In this document: one piece after another, positions 17,012-25,400 of the stretch
Layout: every line of letters begins with the position of its first letter
How positions within the stretch are numbered: the first letter of the stretch is position 1
Origin: Psychroflexus maritimus
Lineage (GTDB): Bacteria; Bacteroidota; Bacteroidia; Flavobacteriales; Flavobacteriaceae
Assembly (NCBI RefSeq): GCF_011089875.1
Contig: NZ_JAANAS010000002.1
Coordinates: 1-64,000, forward strand
Direction of reading: 5' to 3'
DNA: 64,000 nt
Notes under the pieces: generated by a model
Told to the model about the DNA's origin: nothing
What the model saw: the letters and a program-made list of their open reading frames with translations, nothing else
The model's database searches: none
Position numbers and translations under genes: made by a program

Positions 17012-17036
17012 AAACTGCAGTATTACTGCGGTTTTT
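17012..17036 (+). terminator. Terminator after the DUF6952 gene
   Basis: Nine-base-pair stem AAACTGCAG/CTGCGGTTT (one G-T), 5-base loop and a T run. Confidence 0.75.
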
Positions 17037-17140
17037 CTTGTATAAACATGCCTCAATAGTTTCCTCTGACTCCTTTAATCGGCTTAATTGACTTCATAAT
17101 AATTGCGTCTAAACTAATCTGGTATTCCTAACTCAGGTTA

Positions 17141-18436
17141 TTAGCTTTTATCATCCCTCTGACTTATCTTTTTTCCTTTTAAGTAGCTAAACAAATTGTG
17201 TTTTGGGCTTCCAATAATTTGTGAGGTATAAACACTTGTGTGTCCTGAAAAAAAGTAAGCGGTTACACAAGCTAAGGCAATATATAAACCCGCTTCTATT
17301 CCAAATAACTCAATTCCCATAATAATGCAAGCTAATGGTGTGTTTGTAGCTCCGGCAAAAACAGCAACAAAACCCATCCCCGCCAACAAACTCATGGGTA
17401 AGGGGAGGATTAAAAATAAAGCATTGCCTAAGGTGGCTCCCATAAAAAACAGCGGTGTAACTTCGCCTCCTTTAAATCCTGCACCTAAAGTAAAAGCGGT
17501 CAAAACAACTTTGATTAGAAAATCGTAGGAGGTGAGTTGTGTGTGAAAAGCTTCTTCAATAATAGGAATACCTAACCCTATATATTTAGTAGTTCCAGCA
17601 AAAAACACAAACCCTGCAATAAAGATTCCTCCAATAAATGGTCTTAGAGGAGCAAATTTAATTTTTGAAAATAAGCTTTTCCAAAAAACTTTTAAGCGAG
17701 AAAATAACATGGCGGTTAATCCAAAGCAAATTCCTGCAACAATAGTCCAGCCTAAGTTAGGTAAATTCATTTGAGCAACTTCAGAAATTACATAAACTGT
17801 ATGTGGTACATTCCAAACTTCAACACAAAAATAATCAGCAATAATAGCAACTATAAGACTAGGAAAAATGGCTTCGTATCTAATTCGTCCTATAATAAGC
17901 ACCTCTAACGCAAAAACTGAACCTGCTAATGGAGTTCCAAAAACTGCCGCAAACCCAGCACTCATCCCCATAATTAAAAGAATTTTTCGTTCATTATCAT
18001 GTAATCTGAAAAGCTTAGTGAATTGATCTGCAATAGCTCCGCCTATTTGTACTGCAGTACCTTCTCTTCCTGCAGACCCACCAAAAAGGTGAGTTGCTAC
18101 CGTACCAAAAAGTACAAGTGGAGCCATTTTAAAAGGAATTCTTTTTTTTGATTGATAGTATTCTTCTAAGAGTAAGTTGTTTCCTTTTTCTACTCCTTTT
18201 CCTAGCCAAAAGTAAGTAAAACCAATAATTAATCCTCCAATAGGTAAAAGAGAAATAATAAGCAAGTTAGCTTCTCTATAATTTGTAGCGGCTTTTAATG
18301 CTAAAAGAAAAATTGCTGTCGCGCTTCCTACTAAACCACCAACAATTAAACTAATCAGTGTCCATTTGAATAGGTAATGAAACAATTTGAATTGTTCAAT
18401 AGTATAAATACTTTTTTTTAGGGTACTAAATTTCAT
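17141..18436 (-). CDS. CLC-F type fluoride/proton antiporter
   Basis: Polytopic CLC family protein of 431 residues with about ten to twelve hydrophobic segments. In the anion-selectivity region, where chloride transporters read GSGIP, this protein reads GNNLL (residues 85-89), a hallmark of fluoride-specific CLC-F proteins. The second motif is GREGT (123-127) with gating Glu E125, where chloride CLCs have GREGP. GGEVTPLFFMG (323-333) carries the additional conserved Glu of the clade. The fluoride riboswitch directly upstream confirms the role: export of toxic fluoride. Chloride transport is unlikely. Confidence 0.92.
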   Translation of the reverse strand: MKFSTLKKSIYTIEQFKLFHYLFKWTLISLIVGGLVGSATAIFLLALKAATNYREANLLIISLLPIGGLIIGFTYFWLGKGVEKGNNLLLEEYYQSKKRIPFKMAPLVLFGTVATHLFGGSAGREGTAVQIGGAIADQFTKLFRLHDNERKILLIMGMSAGFAAVFGTPLAGSVFALEVLIIGRIRYEAIFPSLIVAIIADYFCVEVWNVPHTVYVISEVAQMNLPNLGWTIVAGICFGLTAMLFSRLKVFWKSLFSKIKFAPLRPFIGGIFIAGFVFFAGTTKYIGLGIPIIEEAFHTQLTSYDFLIKVVLTAFTLGAGFKGGEVTPLFFMGATLGNALFLILPLPMSLLAGMGFVAVFAGATNTPLACIIMGIELFGIEAGLYIALACVTAYFFSGHTSVYTSQIIGSPKHNLFSYLKGKKISQRDDKS

Positions 18437-18454
18437 CTACATAACATTTATGTT

Positions 18455-18506
18455 AAATAGACGTCATTAGTCGGTGAAGACGATTCGGGGCAGACATCAT
18501 TGCCAA
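18455..18506 (-). promoter_or_regulatory. Fluoride riboswitch (crcB motif)
   Basis: Read on the minus strand. P1 is GGC...GCC enclosing AATGATGTCT. The P1-loop word GATGTC is complementary to GACGTC further 3' (six pairs, one G-U), giving the pseudoknot of the fluoride aptamer. The conserved 3' segment TAATGACGTCTAT corresponds to UGAUGnCnCCUAC in known crcB RNAs. The P3 stem is short (GTC/GAC). It ends about 19 bases before the ATG; a small TAACAT/ATGTTA hairpin there may be the expression platform acting on translation. It controls a CLC-F exporter, a standard crcB target. Confidence 0.87.
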
Positions 18507-18717
18507 TTTATATTCTACAAAATTAAATTAAAGAATCCAAACTACCAAATATCATTTAAATAGGCTTTCAATTCATTAGATTAAAACAGAAGGTTATAAA
18601 TTCCAAAAGTTTTTTTTGTTAGCTATGAATAAAACAAGAATTAAAACATTGTCTTTGAATCCTACTCCCCGTACTAGAGTTTAACTAAAATTTAAAAATC
18701 CAAAACAATTGTCGGTT

Positions 18718-18725
18718 TATATTTG
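18718..18725 (+). promoter_or_regulatory. -7 box TATATTTG of bshC
   Basis: Consensus match 16 bases before the ATG at 18742; no clear -33 TTG. Confidence 0.5.
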
Positions 18726-18741
18726 TTGAAAATAAATTTGA

Positions 18742-20337
18742 ATGCAAGACGACTTACCTTATTGTGAAACAGGATTTTTTTCTGAATTAGTTTTGGATTA
18801 TTTGGAAAAGAATGAAAAATTAGCTGATTTTTATTCAAAATTCCCAACTATTGAAAATTTCAAGCCTCAAATAGAAGCAAAAAAAGCTCATTTTTCAGTT
18901 CATCAAAGGAAGGAATTACAGGCTTATTTTAAGCAACAGTATAAGTTAGTAGAACCACATCCTAAGTCGCTTGAGCAAATAAATAAGTTGGTTGAGCCGA
19001 ATTCTTTTACGGTAACCACAGGACATCAATTAAATTTATTTACTGGACCGCTTTATTTTATATATAAGATTATTTCAGCTATTAACCTTTGTCAGTCTCT
19101 TAAACAAGCCTATCCTGAGCACAATTTTGTTCCTATTTATTGGATGGCCACTGAAGACCATGATTTTGATGAAATTTCTTTCTTTCACCATCAAGGAGAA
19201 AAAAATATTTGGAAACAAGATGAAGATGGAGCAGTTGGAAGAATTAAAACAGCTAGTTTACATCAATTGGTAGATGATTTTTGTGAAGAATTAGGAGAAA
19301 GTAAAGCAGCTCTAAAGTTAAAGGAAGTTTTAATTAAAGCATACAAATATCACACAACATTAGCGGAAGCCACATTTTATTTAGTTCATCAATTGTTTGC
19401 TGATGAGGGATTATTAATCATTGATGCTGATCATGTAAAGTTAAAACAGCAAGCTATTCCTATTTTTGAAGCAGATTTAATAAAGCATAAGGCTTTTAAT
19501 CACGTAACTGCCACTTCTCAGCAATTATACTCTAAAGGCTATAAACTTCAGGTGAATCCTAGAGAGATTAATTTGTTCTATTTAAAAGATGACTTGAGGG
19601 AACGAATTATAAGAGACGAAGATAAATTTTTAGTAGTAGATACAAGTATTTCTTTTTCGGAAGAAGAGCTCAAAGCAGAACTCCATAAGCACCCTGAACG
19701 GTTTTCACCAAATGTGATTTTGAGGCCACTTTTTCAGGAACTAATTTTGCCAAATTTATGTTATATAGGTGGAGGAGGAGAGCTTGCATATTGGTTTCAG
19801 TTGAAGTCGTTTTTTGAAGCTTCAGCGGTAGATTTCCCTATTTTACTTCTAAGGAATTCAGCTTTACTCTATACCAACAAACAACATAAAAAAATAAAGA
19901 AGTTGAACTTGACCTTAGCGGATTTGTTTTTGGATGCAGCTAGTTTTGAATCAAAAATAACCCATCAAATTTCAAAAGTAAAAATAGATTTTTCTAAACA
20001 ACAATTATTTTTAGAAAAGCAATTTGAAGATTTATATCTTTTAGCTGAACAAACAGACGCCTCATTTATAGGAGCTGTTGCAGCACAAGAACAAAAGCAA
20101 AAAAATGGTTTAGCACACCTAGAAAAACGTTTGCTTAAAGCACAAAAAAGGAAACACAAAGACTACCTTAAACGTGCCAATCAATTGCGTTTAGAGTTAT
20201 TTCCTGGTGATTTATTGCAAGAACGTCATGATAATTTTATTCACTATTATATAGAAAGTCAGGGAGAGTTAATTCAACTGCTAAAAAGTCAATTCAAGCC
20301 TTTACAGCTCAAATTTAATTTAGTTCAGTACGCTTAG
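18742..20337 (+). CDS. bshC: Bacillithiol synthase (cysteine-adding enzyme)
   Basis: Joins cysteine to glucosaminyl-malate in the last step of bacillithiol synthesis, the thiol that replaces glutathione in Firmicutes and many Bacteroidota. Family landmarks: TTGHQLNLFTGPLYFIYKI, PIYWMATEDHDFDEISFF, RDEDKF and the coiled-coil C-terminal domain (about 380-480, rich in Lys/Gln/Glu). 531 residues. Its stop codon abuts the stop of the convergent O-antigen-ligase-like gene. bshA and bshB are not in the window. Confidence 0.95.
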   Translation: MQDDLPYCETGFFSELVLDYLEKNEKLADFYSKFPTIENFKPQIEAKKAHFSVHQRKELQAYFKQQYKLVEPHPKSLEQINKLVEPNSFTVTTGHQLNLFTGPLYFIYKIISAINLCQSLKQAYPEHNFVPIYWMATEDHDFDEISFFHHQGEKNIWKQDEDGAVGRIKTASLHQLVDDFCEELGESKAALKLKEVLIKAYKYHTTLAEATFYLVHQLFADEGLLIIDADHVKLKQQAIPIFEADLIKHKAFNHVTATSQQLYSKGYKLQVNPREINLFYLKDDLRERIIRDEDKFLVVDTSISFSEEELKAELHKHPERFSPNVILRPLFQELILPNLCYIGGGGELAYWFQLKSFFEASAVDFPILLLRNSALLYTNKQHKKIKKLNLTLADLFLDAASFESKITHQISKVKIDFSKQQLFLEKQFEDLYLLAEQTDASFIGAVAAQEQKQKNGLAHLEKRLLKAQKRKHKDYLKRANQLRLELFPGDLLQERHDNFIHYYIESQGELIQLLKSQFKPLQLKFNLVQYA

Positions 20338-21555
20338 TTAGTTTGAGATTTGTTTTTTATTATTGAGGTAGTACATATAAAATATGCCAAAGAATATTGA
20401 TCCGTGGTTGGTATGTAAAACATTTTCAAATAAAAAGAAGCATCCAAAAATTAGCATCATAAACTTTGTTTCAATAGGGTATTTTGATTTAAAAATAGGG
20501 TATAGTAGGAGAGAAACAAAAAGCAGTAGTGCTACCCATCCACCAAGAAAAGTAAAATTTAAATATGCGTTATGCGTATGAAATTGAGCGCGTAAATAGT
20601 ATTCTCTTTTTCCCTTTTTTTTAATTTTATTTGCGTAACAATTATTTAATTTGGATTGTAGCTCATTGTTTCCTGAATATCCAAAAAAAGGAATTCCTTC
20701 GCTTAAAAAATCTGATGCACAAGACAGGATAACATAGCGTGGCTCATGGTCTAAAGTTCTTTCCAGATCAAATTTATATCCCTCTTCAATTTTAAGTCTT
20801 TTCTGCATAATCGGGTTTAACATCACCAAGGCTACTAGTCCTATTGCTGCTAGTAGAAATAAAGTTAATTTTATTTTATGATTTTTATAAAGAGCAAGAA
20901 AGTGAATAAACACAGCAATTAATGCAAGCATTGTAGCAAGTCTAGCTGAAATAAGAATTACGAAGATTAATTGGGTAAGAACAAGCCAGTAATAGTTCTT
21001 ATTCCAAAAACCACGACTTATGTTTTTTAGCTGAATAAAAATACTAGTAACTATGAAAATCCCTAGATAGGGTCTTTTTATATTCAATATTTCACTTACT
21101 TCACTTCCTTTGGTTAACACAATTTCCCCATAATTGAACCAGTACGAAGCCATATTGATTAGTGTAATAATGATACTCATACTAACACCATAAACAAAAG
21201 CTTTTTCACCTATACCACCACTATTTTTCCATTGATAGCTCAGTGCAAAACAAAGAAGACAAAAAATTACAAAAAGCTTACTATTAAGTTTAAAGTCTTC
21301 TACTAATGTTTGGTTATAAATACCTAATGTATAGAGGAATAGTGTAAATAGAATATAAATTTTTATCGGAAAATTAGTTGCAAAATTAATTTTCAGAATT
21401 TTTTTTTCTAGGATAAAAAATATAAAACTTAAAACAAGAAAGGGATACATGAATGCATTAGCAAACGGGAAGGTAAAAATCAAAAGACTAAAGAAAACAT
21501 CAAAATTAAAATGTTTTTTAAAATCAATTTTTCTGAAGTTAGAAATGAAATTCAT
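20338..21555 (-). CDS. O-antigen ligase-like polytopic membrane protein
   Basis: 405 residues with about ten hydrophobic segments and one large periplasmic loop (about residues 255-330) that contains LERTLDHEPRYVIL and a FHTHNAYLNFTFLGGW motif. A His-rich loop followed by HNAYL is typical of the WaaL/RfaL O-antigen ligase and Wzy polymerase superfamily. It would join or polymerise surface glycans at the inner-membrane outer face. No glycan gene is adjacent except the cluster 12 kb away. Ligase versus polymerase cannot be decided. Confidence 0.8.
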   Translation of the reverse strand: MNFISNFRKIDFKKHFNFDVFFSLLIFTFPFANAFMYPFLVLSFIFFILEKKILKINFATNFPIKIYILFTLFLYTLGIYNQTLVEDFKLNSKLFVIFCLLCFALSYQWKNSGGIGEKAFVYGVSMSIIITLINMASYWFNYGEIVLTKGSEVSEILNIKRPYLGIFIVTSIFIQLKNISRGFWNKNYYWLVLTQLIFVILISARLATMLALIAVFIHFLALYKNHKIKLTLFLLAAIGLVALVMLNPIMQKRLKIEEGYKFDLERTLDHEPRYVILSCASDFLSEGIPFFGYSGNNELQSKLNNCYANKIKKKGKREYYLRAQFHTHNAYLNFTFLGGWVALLLFVSLLLYPIFKSKYPIETKFMMLIFGCFFLFENVLHTNHGSIFFGIFYMYYLNNKKQISN

Positions 21556-21652
21556 AAAAAAAGTCTCAAAAATGTATTACAAACATCAAAACTAAAATTT
21601 AATCTTGATTATTGCTGCTTTTTAAGACTTTTTTCTTTGGGTATTTTTAATA

Positions 21653-22468
21653 TTAAACGGCTACGTCGTAGGTTCTAAGTGCATCGTTTAATGAAGTTTT
21701 TTTGTTTGTACTTTCTTTTCGTTGTCCAATAATTAATGCGCAAGGCACATTAAACTCTCCAGCAGGAAATTTTTTAGTGTAGCTACCTGGGATAACTACC
21801 GACCTTGCAGGAACAATTCCTTTCATTTCAACAGCTTGTTCTCCAGTTACATCAATAATTTTTGTAGATGCTGTTAATACAACATTGGCCCCAAGAACGG
21901 CTTCTTTTTCAATACGAACTCCTTCTACAACTATACTTCTTGAACCCAAAAAAGCATTATCTTCAATAATTACTGGAGAAGCTTGTAGGGGCTCTAAAAC
22001 TCCTCCAATACCAACACCTCCAGAAAGGTGAACGTTTTTTCCTATTTGCGCACAGCTTCCAACAGTAGCCCATGTATCTACCATTGTTCCTTCATCTACA
22101 TAAGCGCCAATATTTACATAACTAGGCATCATAATTACGCCCGCAGAGATGAAAGCACCGTGACGAGCTACGGCATTAGGTACAACCCGAATACCTCGTT
22201 CTTTATAACCAGTTTTTAAAGGCATTTTATCGTGATATTCAAAAATACCAGCTTCCATAGTTTCCATTTTCTGAATCGGAAAATATAAGACTACCGCTTT
22301 TTTCACCCATTCATTAACTTGCCATCCTTCTTCAGTAGGTTCTGCACATCTTAATTTGCCTTGGTCAATAAGATTAATTACTTTCCTAATGTTCTTAATG
22401 GTGTTTATGTCTTGTAGTAAATCTCTATTATCCCAAGCATTTAAAATGCTTTGCTTTAATTCTTGCAT
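21653..22468 (-). CDS. dapD: 2,3,4,5-tetrahydropyridine-2,6-dicarboxylate N-succinyltransferase
   Basis: Succinylates the cyclic intermediate of the lysine/diaminopimelate pathway. Left-handed beta-helix hexapeptide repeats (about residues 105-220, e.g. VNIGAYVDEGTMVDTWATVG, IEDNAFLGSRSIVVEGV) preceded by a helical domain with RVVPNAVARHG. 271 residues, normal for DapD. Promoter box at 22483-22490. Confidence 0.95.
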   Translation of the reverse strand: MQELKQSILNAWDNRDLLQDINTIKNIRKVINLIDQGKLRCAEPTEEGWQVNEWVKKAVVLYFPIQKMETMEAGIFEYHDKMPLKTGYKERGIRVVPNAVARHGAFISAGVIMMPSYVNIGAYVDEGTMVDTWATVGSCAQIGKNVHLSGGVGIGGVLEPLQASPVIIEDNAFLGSRSIVVEGVRIEKEAVLGANVVLTASTKIIDVTGEQAVEMKGIVPARSVVIPGSYTKKFPAGEFNVPCALIIGQRKESTNKKTSLNDALRTYDVAV

Positions 22469-22482
22469 ATTTTATTTTTTGG

Positions 22483-22490
22483 CAAATATA
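22483..22490 (-). promoter_or_regulatory. -7 box of dapD
   Basis: Minus-strand TATATTTG, 15 bases before the ATG. Confidence 0.55.
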
Positions 22491-22575
22491 AATGAAACTT
22501 AATTTCTAAATCTTAATATTATAGTTGAATTCATTAGTTTTTAATTTTATTTCTTTAGGTTAAGGTTGGAGCTTC

Positions 22576-23115
22576 TTAAAAACCATTTTCAGGATAGATT
22601 TTTTCTTTAATCTCGATCGCTTTTCTGTTGTTTGCATTAGTAATACTTATGCTAGGCATGTAATTACCTTTAAATCGTTCAGTATTTATTTTAACAATTA
22701 CCTTTTTGTTGGGGCCTTGTAATAAAATTGCATAAGGATAATCTTCATCAACAAATCTTTGCGGACTGTACCAGAGTTCGTGTTCATTAAGCAGCACATA
22801 ATTTTTAGATAGTAAATATTCTCGGCTTGTTTTTAAGTGGTTTACTGTTTTGATGTAGTTAATGCCATTTTTGTTTCCAGCTGGTTTCATTACTACAAGT
22901 TTAAGTTGGTTTTCTTCAAATATGCAAAAGTCTTTATCAATCTCCCAAATTACCCCTTTTCCAAAATCAATTTCTCCGTATTTATTTTGGTTTTCGGCTA
23001 AGGCTTCATTGAACTCAGATTTACTCATTCCTTCATAAAGCGAACGATATAACTGAGTTTGTGAAGTGCTTAGCAAACATTGGAAAAATATTATTACAGC
23101 CAGTATTTTTTTCAT
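22576..23115 (-). CDS. Hypothetical exported protein
   Basis: 179 residues with a cleavable signal peptide (KKILAVIIFFQCLLSTSQ, cleavage after about residue 19). The rest is hydrophilic with alternating strands, and a SLYEGMSKSEFNEAL segment recalling the repeated YEGMSKxE motif of some Bacteroidota exported proteins. No catalytic motif recognised. A TAAATTTG box on the minus strand lies at 23139-23146. Likely periplasmic or outer-membrane associated. Confidence 0.6.
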   Translation of the reverse strand: MKKILAVIIFFQCLLSTSQTQLYRSLYEGMSKSEFNEALAENQNKYGEIDFGKGVIWEIDKDFCIFEENQLKLVVMKPAGNKNGINYIKTVNHLKTSREYLLSKNYVLLNEHELWYSPQRFVDEDYPYAILLQGPNKKVIVKINTERFKGNYMPSISITNANNRKAIEIKEKIYPENGF

Positions 23116-23391
23116 TTTGTTATGTTGTTTCTGTAAGACAAATTTAAAATTATTTCAAATTTATAAGTATAAAAATAACCAATTTTAGGCAACAATATCA
23201 ACTTTAGCCAAATACTTTTAAAACTAAGTAGTTTCTTTCCTTAATTTGTTTTTAAAACAAAATGAGCATCACTTTTATTAATAATTCAACTCAATATTAT
23301 TTTTTTTTACTAAGCTAGAATTATGATTTATTAAAGACTGTTCTTAAGCATTATTTTATAACTTAGTATTCTAGTTTAATTTTTTTAGATT

Positions 23392-24009
23392 ATGGCAGAA
23401 TTAATAAAAATATACAACGAAAACCCTTCAGAAAAAGAAATTCAGAAAGTGGTTAAGGTGCTTAAAAAAGGGGGGCTTGTTATTTATCCTACGGATACAG
23501 TTTACGGACTAGGATGCGATATCAAAAACACTTCAGCTTTAGAAAAAGTGGCACGAATTAAAGGTGTTAAATTAGAAAAAGCTAATTTCTCTTTTATTTG
23601 TGAAGATTTGAGTAATTTGTCTGAGTATGTAGCTCAAATAGATTCTAATACCTTTAAGATTTTAAAACGAAATTTACCAGGTCCATATACATTTATCTTG
23701 CCTGGAAACAACAATTTGCCAGCCGTATTTAAGAAAAAGAAAACAGTAGGAATAAGGGTGCCTGATAATGCTATTTCACAAGCTATAGTAAATCATCTAG
23801 GAAATCCAATAATATCTACTTCAATTAAAGATGAAGACGAAGTTATAGAATATACAACAGACCCAGAATTAATCAAAGAGAAATGGGATAAGTTAGTAGA
23901 TGTTGTTATTGATGGTGGATTTGGCGGAAACGTGGCTTCTACAATTATAGACTTAACCTTAGAAGAGCCAGTATTAGTTAGAGAAGGCAAGGGCAGTATT
24001 GATATTTAG
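23392..24009 (+). CDS. Sua5/YciO/YrdC family protein
   Basis: 205-residue YrdC-fold protein: GGLVIYPTDTVYGLGCD (about 28-44) is the nucleotide-binding start; LPGPYTFILPG, GIRVPDN and NPIISTSIKDED follow; the C-terminus ends in GKGSIDI. The usual KxRP-type motif of TsaC is IKGVKLEKANFSFIC here, which is the YciO-type version. It may make threonylcarbamoyl-AMP for tRNA t6A or be the less active YciO paralogue; another TsaC/Sua5 elsewhere in the genome would favour YciO. No signal peptide. Confidence 0.85.
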   Translation: MAELIKIYNENPSEKEIQKVVKVLKKGGLVIYPTDTVYGLGCDIKNTSALEKVARIKGVKLEKANFSFICEDLSNLSEYVAQIDSNTFKILKRNLPGPYTFILPGNNNLPAVFKKKKTVGIRVPDNAISQAIVNHLGNPIISTSIKDEDEVIEYTTDPELIKEKWDKLVDVVIDGGFGGNVASTIIDLTLEEPVLVREGKGSIDI

Positions 24010-24141
24010 TACCAATCAAAAAACAAATTAAATTAATGTTATCACTTAGTTTTTAGGTGAATTCAAGTAATCATTATTTTTCTTCTGTTTCAATCTTGAT
24101 GTAGGGAAATAGAAAATAATTGCAAAACAACTAGAAAAAAT

Positions 24142-24172
24142 AAAGAGGTCACTTAATTTAAGTAGCCTCTTT
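24142..24172. terminator. Bidirectional terminator between Sua5-like gene and dnaN
   Basis: Interrupted stem AAAGAGG/CCTCTTT plus ACTTA/AAGT, T-rich on both flanks; convergent genes. Confidence 0.75.
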
Positions 24173-24190
24173 ATTTGTATAAACTTAAGT

Positions 24191-25309
24191 TTATCTACCT
24201 AACATTACTGGCATTACAAGCATGGTAACGCTTTCGCCTTCCTCAAGTCCATCTATAGGAGTTAATATTCCGGCTCTATTTGGCAAGCTCATGGCTAGTT
24301 GAACTTCATCGGCATTTAAGTTGTTAAGCATTTCAAGTAGAAATTTTGAATTGAATCCAATCTCCATATCATCACCTTGATAATCACAGACTAAACGTTC
24401 TTCAGCTTTATTAGAATAATCAATATCTTCAGCAGAAACTTTGAGTTCTGTTCCTGCAATTTTCATTCTAATTTGGTGGGTAGTTTTGTTTGAGAAAATA
24501 GAAACCCTTCGAACGGAGTTTAGAAACTGCATTCTATCGATAACTAAAACATTTGGATTTTCTTTAGGGATTACAGCTTCGTAGTTAGGGTATTTACCAT
24601 CAATTAAACGACAGATTAAATCAAAGTTTTCAAAGCTAAATCGCGCATTTGATTCGTTGTATTCAATTAAGACTTCGTCTTCCTCACCAGCTAAAATGTT
24701 TTTAAGTAAATTAAGTGGCTTTTTAGGCATAATAAACTGTGCATCTTCAGAAGCCGATAAATCATTTCTACCGTACTTTACTAGTTTGTGAGCATCCGTT
24801 CCTACAAATTTAATTTCGTTTGTAGAAAATTCAAAAAAGATTCCGTTCATTACGGGCCTCAAATCATCGTTACCCGTAGCAAAGATAGTTTTGTTGATGG
24901 CAGTAGCTAAAACATCAGCATTAATGACTGTGCTGCTAGGTTCTTCAACATCAACTGCTTTAGGGAAATCTTCAGCAGAAGAATAGGCTAAAGCATACTT
25001 CCCAAAATCAGAACTAATTTCAATAGTTTGGTTATCCATGACTAGAAAGGTAAGCGGTTGCTCTGGAAACTCTTTAAGAATGTTTAAAAGAAGTTTGGCT
25101 TGAACGGCAATTTCTCCAGTGTTATCAGATTCTACGGTTATTTTAGCAGACATGTTAGTTTCCAAATCGGATGCAGTAACTTGAAGTTCATTTTTATCTA
25201 AATGAAACAAAAAGTGATCTAAAATTGGCATTGTGTTATTGTTGTTAATAACCCCACCAAGAATCTGGAGTTTTTTTAACATTTCTGAGCTTGATACAAT
25301 AAACTTCAT
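24191..25309 (-). CDS. dnaN: DNA polymerase III sliding clamp
   Basis: Ring-forming processivity factor. 372 residues with three successive clamp domains (about 1-120, 128-245, 246-372), MKFIVSSSEMLKKLQ at the start, GTDAHKLVKY in the middle domain, RLIDGKYPNYEAVIP and the C-terminal LVMPVMLGR loop that binds partner peptides. A possible weak -7 box (TACTTTCG on minus) lies around 25348-25355. dnaA is not in the window, so it is not in the dnaA-dnaN arrangement. Confidence 0.96.
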   Translation of the reverse strand: MKFIVSSSEMLKKLQILGGVINNNNTMPILDHFLFHLDKNELQVTASDLETNMSAKITVESDNTGEIAVQAKLLLNILKEFPEQPLTFLVMDNQTIEISSDFGKYALAYSSAEDFPKAVDVEEPSSTVINADVLATAINKTIFATGNDDLRPVMNGIFFEFSTNEIKFVGTDAHKLVKYGRNDLSASEDAQFIMPKKPLNLLKNILAGEEDEVLIEYNESNARFSFENFDLICRLIDGKYPNYEAVIPKENPNVLVIDRMQFLNSVRRVSIFSNKTTHQIRMKIAGTELKVSAEDIDYSNKAEERLVCDYQGDDMEIGFNSKFLLEMLNNLNADEVQLAMSLPNRAGILTPIDGLEEGESVTMLVMPVMLGR

Positions 25310-25400
25310 ATTTAAGGCTATTAATTTTCTAAATAATTTATCTCGCGAAAGTACATATTAATAATGTTTTTTTTTACTAAATTGCGAAAAAAATATACAT

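Noticed and set aside
18625-18684. 19-codon ATG frame upstream of bshC
   Set aside because: Too short, no promoter or conservation argument, and located in the upstream region of bshC.
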